Assembly: GCA_015179125.1 (NCBI GenBank) | Contig: WHVA01000056.1 | Coordinates: 62,001 to 126,000, forward strand | DNA: 64,000 nt | Reading direction: 5' to 3' | From: Gautieria morchelliformis | Lineage: Eukaryota > Basidiomycota > Agaricomycetes > Gomphales > Gomphaceae | In this document: positions 45,130 through 57,800 of the stretch, one piece after another | How the letters are laid out: each line of letters begins with the position of its first letter | Numbering within the stretch: position 1 is the first letter of the stretch | Position numbers and translations under genes: made by a program | Notes under the pieces: generated by a model | What the model saw: only the letters and a program-made list of their open reading frames with translations | Databases searched by the model: none | Told to the model about the DNA's origin: nothing

Positions 45130-47944
45130 ATGGTGACGCGCTCTGGGAAAAGTTACTCAGAACCCCCCCACCATCAAATGGTACCATCGAACGGCGGGAT
45201 GACCCTGCGGGACGTCGGAGACACTTCGAGCGATCCTAAAACAACGGAGATAAGCCCACTCACTTCAGTAAGTCGGTCCTCCTCACCTGTCCCCGACGAT
45301 GTCGGAAGAGAGGGAGTCCCAACTATGGGCCCCTCTAGAACAGTCCTTGACTCGGTCAAGGACGGCTCGCTCCCTCTCGAGGTAGAAGCTGGAGCAGCAA
45401 GCAGTGCTCACGCCTACGGCGTTGGACGCATGCTAAGTCGCCCCCGCATAGCGGCAGGAGCAGACAATGGATCCGAGAGAACCCCATTTGACACACTGCC
45501 GGGTGTGAACGACGACACGTCGGTCGCTGAGAACGGCTCTGCGGGCAACAGTAATCGCTCTGACGGAATCATGTCCCTAGCAAAGAATAACGCCAACAAC
45601 GAGTCGTTGTTCTTTCCCGGCTGGTTTTCCAACGAGAATTCAGAAGAGGAAGAGGGGGAAGAGGTGATGTGACGCACCTCATCGCCCCTCTGGTCTGACT
45701 ACGATGGATCCGAGGATCCGTTTGGTACCATACCTGAGAGCTGGGTCAAGGACGCGGCGCGAGGAAAGTCAAGGCGTCGTGCAGATCGGAAGAGCCATAC
45801 CGACGAACAGGATGTCTACAGAACTTTTATGTTAGACATTCTAGATAACATGGACTCTAAATCGTTGCGTGAAATGATAAAACAGCGTGCTGACCTCGTT
45901 GCGGGACTACCTCAAATAAGTGAACGGTCATCCTCGCCGTCTAAACGGAGCGCAGCAGACGGCTCGCCCTCCATACCCACACCCAGGAGCCGCAAGCGTC
46001 TCACGACCAAGGAAAAGGAAAAATGGAGGGCGGAACCTACCCCCGAAGAATCGTTCGAGGAACAATCATCGGACAACGTGAGCATGACGGACAGCCATAT
46101 CGCGTTAAACTTACATCACGCGCTGAACGACTGTAGTGATAAGGGCGATCCATTACCTGCGAGAAACGATTGTCAGAGGAAAATGACGGCTATCCTGCCT
46201 GGAGTATATCAACTATGGCACATGAAGCCAGGGGAAATATCAAGGCAACTATGCCCCTGGCTGCTTACCCGCTAGCAACCGCGCAGATCCCCAAAGACGG
46301 TTACCTAGCGAAGACGCTTTTGAAGGAAGCCAATCGTCGGAACGACCTCGACATTGACTCAGATGATTCCGATGAGAGCTCTACAAGCGACTCAATGGCA
46401 AAATATAGGTCGAATCGAAAGAAAAAGGCTTACAAGAAAAGTTGAAGCTTTGAATCAAAGAAGCCTCAAGTGTAAAAATATCCGAGCCGGACCCGTACAA
46501 CGGCTCTGCAGATTTTGATGCTTTCGAGCAATGGACTTTCGAGGTCAACAATTGGTTTGAAATGACCAATTTCCCTAGAAGATTCCGCGTGAGACATATG
46601 AAGAAATTCATGAAGGGAAAAGCGGCAAAATACTTCATGACTTTCGTTGCTCCACAAGTAAACTCATACACGGTGGAGTCCCTGGGAAAGGAATTATTTG
46701 ATTTCTGTTTCCCTGCGAGATTTAGACAGCAAATGCGCTCTAAATTTTATGAGGCATCTCAGGGAAAGAAGACTGTAAGAGAATTCATACGACACTTACG
46801 ATCGCTAGCGACTAGGCTACCTGATATAACCGAGTTCCACCTAGTCCAACAGCTTTGGAACGGTGCAAACAGCTACCTAAGGCTGGAATGGACAAGGGCG
46901 GGTATGTCAGATGAATATACAGACCTTGTAACGCTAGAAGAGGCTGCAGAAAGGTTTGAGCAGGCTGAGCATCTCAGGCAGTTCGAGGAACGCAGAAACT
47001 CACTGCGTAACAGGGAAGACGCCAGGATTACACCAAAGAAACGCGATGACTACCCACGGCCAGACACACGCTCACGCCAGGCCAGGAGGCCGCGATCTCC
47101 TAACAAAAACAGCCCTGTAAACTATAAACCGTTCAGCGTAAGGGCCAGAGACCGCGTAACGTCACCATCAAGAAATAAAGACCGTCCTCCCTCGAGGCTC
47201 GGACGCCGTCGCTCGAAATCCATACCACGCCTCTCGGAAGAACAAAAAGAAGAATTACGAGCAAAGGGTCTCTGCTTCCTCTGTAAACAGCAGGGCCACC
47301 TCTCACGAGATTGCCCCTCGAGATCGACGCTGCCCCGCACCAGAGATAATCGCCCCCCGGGTGTCCAGGCTGCCGCCGTTGAAGTCAGACAAGATATCAA
47401 GGACCTAGACAAGCTAGCAAAAGAGAACATTGAACTGCAGCTAAACATGGTGGATACGCCCGAGGATGAGGCAATGTCGGGCCCCGCGTTCGATAAACCA
47501 CAAAGCGTCTGGGACGAGATTGCGGATAAGCTCTCAGCAAGAGTATCCCTAGCGAACTGCGATATGCCGGATCACACATCAAAGCGAGGAAGATACACAG
47601 TAATTCCCGTAACAGCTTACTCGGTGCTAATCAATGACCGCATGTTTAACATGCAATATGTAATAAATGGATCCCGCATACTTGACGACCATTTCGATTG
47701 CGTAAACTGGCTGGAATATGAGAATATTCGACGCTGCTCGGAAATTCCTCCTTACATGGTAAGATACTCCGGAAAGATGTGGGTAGACCCACGAAGATCA
47801 TTACGGACAAGCGCAACAGGTTCAAAGTGGAACGGCGAACCTTGGTCTGACCACACGAACAACCCGAGAAGGCTAAATAAACAACAATTAGCAACACAAG
47901 ATGCAGAAAGGATCGCCCACAACAGAAGGTGCGATGAACGTTGA
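45130..47944 (+). pseudogene. Gypsy gag, interrupted
   Basis: Begins MVTRSGKSYSEPPHHQ. The frame is interrupted by TGA at 45670-45672, shifts between about 46170 and 46275, shifts again before 46480, then stays open to TGA at 47942-47944. The last part contains the retrotransposon gag domain (EPDPYNGSADFDAFEQW, FRVRHMKKFMKGKAAKYFM, FPARFRQQMRSKF) and a CCHC knuckle (CFLCKQQGHLSRDC) in a basic region. It would form the virus-like particle; as read it cannot give a full-length Gag. Confidence 0.8.
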
Positions 47945-48019
47945 GAAGAGGAGAACGCCGCTAACAGCGGTCATGAATATGATTTCTCCGACGAGGACAA
48001 AGAAGAAATCCACTCACCT

Positions 48020-48667
48020 ATGTCATCCTTATTGAACGGGCTAATTCCTCCGGAGGACGATCCAGAGGATGAGATGCCCACGCTCGCCTGGGACGAAGAT
48101 GGACCTGAGGACGAAGACGAGGATGAGGAATGCACCTCGGCCCTGCAAAATGTGTCCATGGTTCCAGGTACCGATACTAGATCCGTAAAGGCGAGGGGAA
48201 AATTGACGAAGGCCCCACAAGCTACGCAGAAGATGGAGCGCAACACTAGCAAGCCTAAAGACTTCAAACGGTTAATACCGAAGGCAATAGTAGTGACAGC
48301 AAAGATTAATGGCAAGGACGTACGAGCTTTACTGGACTCGGGCTCCCTCGCTGACTTCATATCAACAACGCTAGTAGATCAACTAAAGCTCACGGCGGAT
48401 CACCTAGCAAAGCCCCTACCATGTCAGTTGGCGGCCTCAGGGTCAAGAACAATGATAACCTGTTCAACGACCGTCGATTTTGCGTATAACGACATAAAAG
48501 AACAGAGAAGGTTCGACGTCATCAACCTAGAAAATTATGATGTCATACTTGGCACACCTTTTCTATTCCAGCACAAAGTGATAATAGGTTTCAACCCGTC
48601 AAGGGTATCGGTGGTATCCCCAATGTCGGAAGATATCTCTGGTCCTGAAGTAGCGCAGATCAGCTAG
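48020..48667 (+). pseudogene. Gypsy aspartic protease region
   Basis: Same frame as the end of gag. After an acidic spacer (PEDDPEDEMPTL) comes the protease: VRALLDSGSLADFIST with the catalytic DSG, and NYDVILGTPFLFQHKV. Ends at TAG 48665-48667, directly followed in the same frame by the RT region. Confidence 0.8.
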
Positions 48668-50311
48668 ATGGCTGCGGACATGGTAGAAAATGGCTTGGAA
48701 AACCTACGAACAGAGCTAAGATCATACGCAAGCGATATATGCAAACCCGCAGGACAGACGCCTCTCCCACCGTTTAGGGACATCAACCATACGATACCGA
48801 TAATAGATGAGAATAAGACTTACCCTTGGCGCCCTTCAAAGTGCCCGGAAGCGGTAAAGCACCTATGGCGGGAGAAATGCGACTCGTACATAAATACGGG
48901 CAGATGGCGGTTCAGGCCAGGTTGAAACGCGGTGCCAATGTTAATAGTGCTAAAGAAACCTGGCGAGAATGGTGAAACAAGGATCAGAACCGTGCTTGAC
49001 AAAAGAGAACAGAATAAGAATACAAGAAAACTGGTGAGCCCCCTGCCGAATATGGAATCAATACTCACGAATGTCCTAAGACACCCCTTCCGGACGCTAA
49101 TCGATGGAAGGGATGCTTACGAGCAAATTCGTGTAGTAGACAGGGACGTACACCGCACGACCTTCAACACACCCGATGGTACGATGGAGAGCTTAGTAAT
49201 GCAGCAAGGCGACTGCAACGGCCCCGCTACTTATCAGGCGCTAATGAACCACATATTCGGGCCTTACATCGGCATTTTTATGGATGTTTATCTGGATGAT
49301 ATAATAGTATACTCGGACAGTATATAAGAACATGTCGAACATTGCAAACTAATAATCGACATTCTACGCAAAGAGAAATTATACTTATCAACCCCAGATA
49401 AGCTTCAGTTCTTTGCTAAAGAATTAAAAATTTTAGGCCACGTAATAAACAGTCGCGGACTAGTTATCGACCCTGAAAAAGTCGACAAGATAATCAACTG
49501 GAAGACGCCTTCTGGAAGAGACCAGTTAGCGGCGTTCATAGGAACAGTGAGCTACATCGCACCGAACTGCAAAGGGATTCGGACCCCCATGGGGGTCCTA
49601 ACAGAAAGAACGGGATCGACTGCAACATGGCGATGGGGCCCTACGGAGCAACGGGCGTTTGAGGGCGTGAAAAGAATAGTGCAGGAACACAGTGACTCAC
49701 ACAGAGTCGCCCTGGACTATGGAAGCGCCGCGCCGCCCATTAATCTCGTATGTGACGCGAGCCTCGGGGGAGCAGGAGGTGTCGTATCGCAGGGGAAGGA
49801 TCGGCACACTTTGACGCCCGTAGCTTTCTGGTCGGCAAAATTCAATCCGGCCCAGCAAAACTACCCGGTACATGAAAGAGAGTTATTAGCCATAATAGAA
49901 TCTCTAAAAAGATTCAGACACCTACTACAAGGGGTGAGGTTCCGTATCTTCACGGACCACAAGCCACTCGAACACATCCTGAATCAAAGAAATCTGTCCG
50001 CCAGACAACATCGGTGGATAGATGTGCTCAGCGATTTTGACTTTGAAATAAACTACATCCCAGGAGAAACCAACGTAGTTGCAGACGCGCTGTCCAGGAT
50101 GTATAACGCTGAACCTGCTGGGACAGTAAGAGCTGCCTCAGAATACATACAAGAGGATGACGTACCCTCAGCCACGCAGACAATATCAAGAAGCCTCTGC
50201 CCTTTGAGAACAGGCCATGAAGCCGATGCATCCCTCGAAATGCACCTAAACGCCACTGACGTCATTGAAGTCACTCCGAAAACGACTCGGAGAGGACGCA
50301 CAATAAAATAA
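48668..50311 (+). pseudogene. Gypsy reverse transcriptase-RNase H region
   Basis: In one frame but cut by TGA at 48923-48925 and TAA at 49325-49327, ending at TAA 50309-50311. RT landmarks: TVLDKREQNKNTRKL, GRDAYEQIRVVDRDVHRT, QQGDCNGPATYQALM, and the catalytic YLDDIIVYSDS. RNase H landmarks: LVCDASLGGAGGVVSQ, NPAQQNYPVHERELLAI, FTDHKPLEHIL and NVVADALSRM, so all its acidic residues look present. Confidence 0.85.
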
Positions 50312-50417
50312 CCAGTTAGGTATGACGATAACGCCACCGCGGTAGGCCCGCGAACTGAAAAGACCGATGAGAGATCCGCAAAGATAAGGGCTACAGGACG
50401 TAAGCGGAGGGCGCGCG

Positions 50418-52790
50418 ATGAGGCAAGACAGACTTACCCAGAGGACGCTGAAGAAGGCACCAACCTCAAGGATAACAGTCCTGAACAGGACAACTCCCAA
50501 CATTATTATTCCCCCCCCCAGCTTTGAGGAACTCATATCTATGTTCGACCCGTCGTTCCAGTTCCCCGGTTTCCTAAAGGAATACTATAGTCAGGATGAT
50601 TTTTTCCGAGGCATCATGGAAAACTTACATTACCATGAGAACTTCCTAAAGCAAGACAACTTGCTATACATAAGAATACGAGGGGACATGAGGCTTTGCG
50701 TACCTAACGGAACGCATAAGAGCAAAGGGATTAGAGAAACGATTATAGGCCACGCACACTCACTGCTAGCGCACCTGGGAGGACGCAAGATGTTCTACTA
50801 CTTAAGGGATCACGTATGGTGGCCTGGTATCTTCACGGACATAAAAGACTACTGTGACAGTGGCCACACCTGCGCCGTGGCAAAACCTAGAAATCAGAAG
50901 GTATACGGGAACCTGAAACCACTCACAGTACCTGCCCGTCGTTGGCAGCAGATCGGAATTGACTTCGTAGGTCCCTTGCCGACGTCGAGTAACCGGAACG
51001 GAGATTTTGACATGATATGCGTAATCATAGACCACCTGTCGTCAATGGTGCATCTTACCCCTTCCAGACAGACGTACGGGGCCAAGGAAATCGCTGAACT
51101 TGTATTCGACACAATTTACAAGCTGCACGGTGTACCTGAAATCATAATCAGTGATAGAGATTCCCTGTTTACATCCACATTCTGGGAATCCCTCCACTCA
51201 CTGATAGGGGTAGAACTAAGAACTTCCACGGCCTACCATCCACAGACCGATGGGGCTACCGAGCGCGCAAATAGGACGATAACTCAGATGCTGCGCATAG
51301 CAGTGGCGGCTGACCAGAAGGAGTGGGTACAGAAGCTGCCAGCCGTTGAATTCGCCTTCAACAGCGCACGCTCTGACACAACCGGCTTCACGCCATTCTT
51401 CCTAAACTATGGAAGCTTACCGAGGCCCATGATATGGGACTCCAACCAGGAGCAAGTCCCGGGTGTACAACGCTTCGCACAAAAGCTAAAGGATGCCCTG
51501 ATCGCTGCACATGACTCAATACTCACCCAACGAGTAAAGCAAACGCACCTGGCAAACAGAAAACGACGACCCGCTCCTTTTAAAGTCGAGGATCTGGTAT
51601 ACCTATCAACGGCGAATCTCAACCTGCCGAAAGGGAGAGCACGAAAGTTGTCGCCCAAATTCATCGGTCCCTATAGAATAACGAAAGAAGTAGTAACAGG
51701 GACAACATACAAACTTGCGTTACCAGACGAGCTATTAGCACGAGGCATACACCCAATATTTCATGCCAACCTGCTGCGAATCCACATGGCAAACGATGAC
51801 CGCTGGTTCCCCGGACGTGCGGTTACACAGGTAACTGATCTGGGGGATGCACCATTAGAATGGCACGTGCGGCGAATAGACACTCACTGTAGCTCTGGCG
51901 AAAACGCGTGGTTCCAGGTGCTATGGCAGAGCGGGGACAGGACTTGGCTCCCTTACCTGTCTGTCAAGCACCTGGCCGCAATCGACACCTACCTCGAAGG
52001 GCAGGACGTTACATCTGTAAAAGACTTGCCAAAGGGGTCCGGTCAGCCTCCGCCGGACATCGAACATTTGATAGACCTACCGGACATGGAGAGAGCGATG
52101 TCCCCGGTCGGCAACAACGCGATCACGATACTAGTACCGATCGATGGGTCTGAGAAAACATATAAAACAGGGGTCAAGACACTGGTAAAAATTTGTGTAG
52201 CACTCACCCCTATGTCCACCGACACCGCGGCTGCCAACGCTCCCCTCACGCCCGCTGCCTACCAACTATGGCACAACGGCTTCACTCTATACCAACATGC
52301 GGGCGGGCCTGATCCTGGGCCTGCGCCACAAGGCTACGAAACTTGGCTGGCGGCCCAGTCGTTCTACATTGCGACCAAGCGCCCCCGTGATGCCAATGAC
52401 GACGCTATCTCTGAAATATCCGAGGCTTTCAGTAATTTTGATTCTGTGTCCCAATACGCGGAAACGAACCTCGCCCCCGCAACGCCACACGCCAGCCGCT
52501 CAGCGTCAGTAGCTGCCGCGCACACGTACCCGCCAAGCTACTATGGCGCGCCGGCCCACCAGACGCGGTCCCACCGCTCTGTGCAATATGGATACCCCCC
52601 CACTCGTCACGCCGAATCCTACTCGCCGTACTACATACCGCCTAGGCCGCATGGGAGGTATGATATGCCGGATGAGTCGTTCATGGAACGATTTGCCTCC
52701 TACAACCTGTTTCAGCAAATAAACGACAAAGCTGTGGCGACTTACAGCACGGCATTCGACCACGGCCAAAGGGCCTACAGAGGTGGATGA
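50418..52790 (+). pseudogene. Gypsy integrase with long C-terminal extension
   Basis: Open for 790 codons, but in a different frame from RT-RNase H; the change occurs at a C9 run near 50510. The zinc-binding HHCC region (LLAHLGGRKMFYYLRDHVWW, DSGHTCAVAK) has Gly where the first Cys is expected. The DDE core is complete: IDFVGPLP, IISDRDSLFTS, YHPQTDGATERANRT. After it come the basic GPY-like segment (LSPKFIGPYRI, HPIFHANLLR) and about 100 residues containing WFQVLWQSGDRTWLPYLS, chromodomain-like. Beyond about 52200 an extra stretch of about 190 residues, rich in Ala, Pro, Ser and Tyr, matches no domain I know. Ends in two consecutive TGA codons. Confidence 0.82.
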
Positions 52791-52796
52791 TGAGGG

Positions 52797-53120
52797 AGAG
52801 GCAGGGGAAGGGGGGCCGCCAACGGCACGGCTCCAGCAACGGGGGGACCTCCACGGAAGGTGCAGAGGATGGGCGCGGGCCCTAGTCAGCCCGCGGCCGC
52901 CCCCGCCACGTCCCCCTCCACTTCCGCCCCTCCTCCCCCTACCCAGCCGACCGCGAGCACAAGCACTCCAGAGCCTGGTCAGTCTCCTGATCACCACAGA
53001 ACAACTCTCACCGCGGCTGACCAACAAGCCTTCGAACTTGTAGTACAGGAATTGATCAACGGTGTCGCAGGACTGGCCACCAGCGGCGCGGCTGATGAGA
53101 TGCAAGAGACTGCAGATTAG
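52797..53120 (+). other. open stretch after integrase, Pro/Ser-rich
   Basis: Same frame as the integrase, separated only by TGA TGA. From Met at 52860 it reads MQRMGAGPSQPAAAP, a Pro/Thr/Ser linker, then LTAADQQAFELVVQELINGV and stops at TAG. It is probably the true end of the integrase extension, cut off by two adjacent stops (TGG to TGA changes would explain them), or a separate small ORF. Confidence 0.45.
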
Positions 53121-53196
53121 ACATAGTTGGTTAGTGACTCACAACGTTTGCACACAGGGATTTGTTGTTCACTACCTTGTAGCGAAGGAGGGCGAA

Positions 53197-53430
53197 TGTA
53201 AGGAACCGGGCGAGCTTACTAACGCCGACACCTTACAGACCCCGACCGACCCAAATTTAGAACAAGAAAGACGTATATAAGCTGAGACCAATTAGCCTGT
53301 AAATACTTGAGACTCCTAGCACCCCAATCTATCGTTGATAAAGACTGGTTATATCGAGTCCCCTCACCCTAAGAACTCAATTCCTCAGTCTATCACGTTC
53401 GCTTCGAGCTCCGACTCTAAAGTCGTTACA
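53197..53430 (+). repeat. 3' LTR
   Basis: 234 bp; identical to the 5' LTR except one extra C (GTCCCC versus GTCCC). Implies a recent insertion. Confidence 0.92.
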
Positions 53431-53435
53431 TGGTG

Positions 53436-54969
53436 GTATGGGTCCAAGAGCCGTCATCTATATGCTCAATGAGTACATGGTATGTCTGGATCTATCTACA
53501 TGTGACTACATAGTAGCCGCCTGTGCAAGGAACGCACTTGAAGACTAGATAGACCTTGTGTTTGCCCGTCTGATGGTAAGCTGTACTTGGATATCGAACG
53601 TCTCCAGAATGAAAGCCTATTAACGATCGGGCAGATGTACTCGTGATCCGTTTCCTTACTCTCCATGCCCCACGATTAGCCACCCTAAACTCGGCGATTG
53701 GTGTCTATTCGGACTATGAATAGCTGCCGCCTCAACGTGGTGATTTGATAGAACATATGTATACACAAAACTATCTTGTCGTGCGGTACACACTCAACCC
53801 TTTCTTCTTCAATGCTGTGTACAGTTACATTTCCCTCAGATTTCGACAGTGGAAAAAATGCACACAGGGGGCCCTTTCTTGAGGGGATTAGTTCTTTGAG
53901 CTGCCTTGCAAATCCAGCTTGCCACAGGGAAAGTCGATGTTCCGCACGTTCCGCAAGACCACCTCTGCGAAGTGGACAGCGGTATAGTTATATTCATTGC
54001 CGCACCGTGTCCGCTGCTGTTGGTGAACACTCCACGGCGTTGTCAGGCTATTCCGCTTGAATTCGGCGGTGGATCACGCAAGGGCGTGTTGTGGGTACGA
54101 CGACTCCGCTGCATGTGCGCTCTTGGGTGGGCATCCTCGGAACTGCGGCTGCGGCTCTCAGGTCGCGGTCTTGGCCTAGCTGGTACGTGTCTTCACCTCT
54201 GCCTTGGTCATGGTCGTGGTGTCTGCTGATGGCTGTTTGCTTGGTGGTGGATTCTCTGCCAACCATTCCTCAGGCATCCAGTGTAGCCAGGCCCTTTGGG
54301 ACGACATGTTCGCCCAGGCCGGGACAAACGGTTCGCCGGGTGGGACAGGCGTCGCGTTCGAATACTGCGGAGGACGAGGGGTAAGAACAAGAAGCAGTTT
54401 ATATACGGCTGCCCTCCAGCACCACAGGGATTTGACAGGTGTTAGTTTATATATTATATTATTAATATGTATGTGGCGAGAAATGTATATATATAGCCTA
54501 ATTAGAGGCAAAGGAATCTACCCAACGTCGGACTACTGGGTACTATGTATCTCACCAGAATTCAAGGAGCTGGGGTCAACACACCTTGGCGAACTCGCGA
54601 AAGGCCAGAGGGCCGCGCATTTACATATGTTATTCTCAGACCCAGGAAAGCTGCACTATTAGGTCTCGTATCCAGATGCATGACGTCGTGGTCTGAATCT
54701 CCAGGGTCTAAACGCAGTGTATATCGATAGAGCTTGAATGCACAAACAGCCGCAGGATAACACCGAGCACCATCCGAATCTATTTGAGTGGAAGAGATTG
54801 GTGACAGGAGTTCCCGAGAGATCACCGCACGTCCAGAGCCCAGTAGCGCTTTAACCGCTGGGATAGCCAGTTAGAACGAACAGGACTGCAAGCATTGGCG
54901 GTTTGGGATTGGTCGCAGGTAGAAGGAAAATGTAGATGGATCGAATGCTGAGATTATGTCGTTGTCCGG
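53436..54969. other. flank between the Gypsy element and segment C copy 2
   Basis: Contains one unassigned minus-strand coding candidate (53888-54480). At 54725-54785 it shares a short block with 34800-34875. Otherwise nothing recognised. Confidence 0.4.
53888..54480 (-). CDS. hypothetical protein, structure uncertain
   Basis: Minus-strand protein-like frames: an upstream part with PPGEPFVPAWANMSSQRAWL and HWMPEEWLAENPPPSKQ (about 54260-54420) and a downstream part with TPWSVHQQQRTRCGNEYN, YTAVHFAEVVLRNVRN and IDFPCGKLDLQGSSKN, ending TAA at 53888-53890. They are in different frames and could be exons of one gene, but no convincing donor/acceptor pair was settled. No family was recognised. 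A decayed gene is equally possible. Confidence 0.3.
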
Positions 54970-57800
54970 TGACTCTGGTTGACAGCTAACGCGACAGCCG
55001 AGAAACTGAAAAAAACAGTACGTTTGACCTACGCTGTCGGCGTCTGAGAAGAAATAGCACCGGCCAAGGCTAAATTGAGGACCGGGCGGCTGTCCCTGCT
55101 TCTCGTCCGTGACAGCCACAACACGCGCGTATCCCGGCCTAGCTGAGCAAGGCCAAGTAGTGCAAAAACTACTCGTGTCTGGCTCTCTTCCAGCTCTCAT
55201 GGCTTCGAGCGACTCAATTGTAGCGCCTTCGCAATGATGAGGTTCCGACGGATCCGATGGTTGTTGGTGTCACTTAGCGCACAAGCTGCTAGTAATATAA
55301 CCGTGGTACTGTCGGCCGTGCGTATCAACGACCTGAAAGTGGTCAACAGTTCAATCAATGATATGTGAGGTTTATCGGGCAGGCACGTACCACACTTCAC
55401 TCGTCAGGAATTTCGATGCTGCTGGTCCTGGTTGGTCAATGGACGATCTTGAACCTTTCAAGTTGAACATGGGATGGAAGCCTTCTGTCGATGTCCTGTG
55501 CACTAGGCATGTTTATTCCTTGTCGCTTTCATGGCAAGTCATCTCTTTAACTTTCCAACCATCTTCCGCCAGTTTACGCCTCCCGTTGACCGGTTGCACA
55601 GCTAGGTCGCCCATTGCCATTGCATTCTCTCCCAAGATCGTGGCCGGCTGTCTCACGACAGAGATCTATCGTGTTGTCAGATACTCGGCGAACCACAGGT
55701 GAAATTATGTTGACATACATGTCGACTGATCATGTCCCGTCGCCGCGGTCGTCATGGCTGGGTTGGCCTGTACGGGAATATATGTCTGTAGGTCTCCAGG
55801 CGTGAATCGAGCTCGGCGAGGACGTTATGACCTGGACGAAGTGCCTCAGGTCAACCGCCGTTCAAACCTATTGAGTGCGAAAGATTCGTCTCAGTGAAAT
55901 GTAAGGTATTTGCAGTTTAGCAACTCGCGCCTGATATGTATGTTCAGCACGATACGTAGGCCTTTCTCTACGCGTGGATATCAGGCTAGCGTGCGACACG
56001 TCGTGAGCTTTTCAAACACTGTACTTGGAACGGTATGTGATACGTGCCCGTTGTCTCTACCTGGCGGAAAGCGGTGAGCGCTGTTCTACACCCAGTCTTC
56101 CCCAGGTCGCATTCGTGCTGATAACCTGAAGATATCGGGTGGAGATCAGCGCTCATATTCCATGGAAACTTGTAGACTTTCTTACCGCAGGCCCTCTAGA
56201 GATCTTTTCCCGGAAAGTTCGTGAAAACACTGCTGTCATCGTTGAGTTAAAGTTATGAACCGGGTCAGTCCATACCTGTACTTGAAGGGAGTATGGACAG
56301 CTGATTTCTATGCGAATCGACGTGGCAAAGATTCGCGATGTGGGTTGTATCTGTGACCCGACCGTGACTCTGTTCGAGGTCGAGTAACAATGAAGATAGC
56401 ATGCATAATAAGCCATTGTTAGTGCCATACATTGCATAACCGCTTTACTCATCGGTGCCACCACATTTCTAAAGGCTGAGATCGCTAGCTGCCGCGTGTG
56501 TTGCGGGCTGGCTCGGAGCACGATATATCCGTACTTCTACGAAGTTCTACGCGTCAGGCGCGTGGGATTCGGTTTCCTCAACAAAGGCCTCATCTCAGAA
56601 TGTCTGGGGGGATACACCTCAAGGCGCCGGGACTTCCGGGCCATCGGGATGATTCCTGATCACATTTAACCCAAATCAGGTCTCAAAATGGGGCTCCAAT
56701 GGTTCGTGGCAACGTGCATATTCACTTTACGCCACGTCTGTCAGCGCTCTGGGCATCTCTCAAAATTACAAGACACGTCAGGGCTGCTAAATTGTAGCGG
56801 GCACGGTAAATAGCTGCCTGACCCGCAGTATAGCGCTGACGTCGCTATCCGTCGAATGTCTTGCGGGCTGGGTCGATATATCTACGTCCTTCTACGAAGT
56901 TCTACGTCTCAGGAGGGTGGGATTCGGTTTCTTCAACAAAAGCCTCATCTCAGAATGTCTGGGGGGATACACCTCAAGGCGCCGGGACTTCCGGACCATC
57001 GGGATGACTCCTGATCACATCTAACCCACATCAGGTTTCAAAATCGTGCTCCGACGCTTCGTAGGAACGTGCACATTCACTTTACGCCACGTCTGTCAGC
57101 GCTGTGGCTTCTCTCAAAATCACAAGGCATGTCAGGGTCGCTCAGGTGTAACGGACACGTTAAACAGCTGCCTGACCCGCAGTAGAGCGCTGACGTCGCT
57201 AGCTGTCGCATGTCTTTCTGGCTGGCTCGGAGCACCATGTATCCACGCTCTTCTGCGAAGCGTTACGTGCCAGGACTGTGGGATTGGGTTTCTTTGACAA
57301 ATGCCTCATCTCAGAATGTCTGAAGATTGGATCTCAAGGCGTCAGGACTCCCGGTCCATCGGAATGATCCTGATCACGTTTGACCCAAATCAGGTCTCAA
57401 AATCAAAATCATGCTTCGTGGCAACGTGCATATTCACTTTACGCCACGTCTGTCAGCGCTCTGGCTTCCCTCAAAATTACAAGGCACTTCAGGGCCGCTC
57501 AGGTGTAACGTATATAATTCGGCCGTTTTCTTTCAGCAGCGTCTTTATCCACATACTCCCCACTCCCTCCCCTCCTCTCCATTCTACATGCTTCTCCCCC
57601 CGGTGAGTATGCATACCCATGTCCTGTGCATCTAGAACACCAGCGTAGCCTGGTGCCTCCGGGTGCCATGCCCGTGTGGCAGGCATGTTCTATAGAGGAC
57701 CAGTATGCGGCGGTCTCTACTCCACGCCAAATTCCTTTGTTTTTGTTTTTGACATTCAGAACCTTTCTAATTGACCGCTCCTTCGCACTAGGCCCATTGG
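54970..57800. repeat. duplicated segment C/D, copy 2
   Basis: Matches 10120-12370 in order and orientation (CTCTGGTTGACAGCTA, AGAAACTGAAAAAA, ATATAACCGTGGTACTGTCGG, GGTCTCCAG.CGTGAATCGAG, ATTCGGCCG.TTTC). It is longer than copy 1 because the 355-bp unit is present three times instead of once. Confidence 0.75.
56465..57525. repeat. tandem array of a 355-361 bp unit, 3 copies
   Basis: The landmark GGGATT(C/G)GGTTTC recurs at 56564, 56919 and 57280 (spacing 355 and 361) and CCTGACCCGCAGTA at 56817 and 57171 (354). Each unit also has GCCTCATCTCAGAATGTCTG, ACCTCAAGGCG.C.GGACT and CACTTTACGCCACGTCTGTC. A lone unit lies at about 11700-12060. Confidence 0.8.

Larger units (their letters stand above)
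44776..53430 (+). mobile_element. Ty3/Gypsy LTR retrotransposon, 8655 bp, full length but defective
   Basis: Two LTRs (44776-45008, 53197-53430) with TGTAAGG...GTTACA ends are nearly identical, differing by one C in a C-run. The element is flanked by a perfect 5-bp duplication TGGTG (44771-44775 and 53431-53435). A purine-rich tract (GCGAAGGAGGGCGAA, about 53182-53196) precedes the 3' LTR. Internal order is gag, protease, reverse transcriptase, RNase H, integrase, which is Ty3/Gypsy order. The coding region has many in-frame stops and at least three frame changes, so mobilisation must have been in trans or decay very fast. It is inserted at or near the 5' end of the LINE. Confidence 0.93.

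Noticed and set aside
52506-53105. Arg/Gly-rich minus-strand frame of 199 codons
   Set aside because: Antisense to the Gypsy integrase tail, and low-complexity composition explains its openness.
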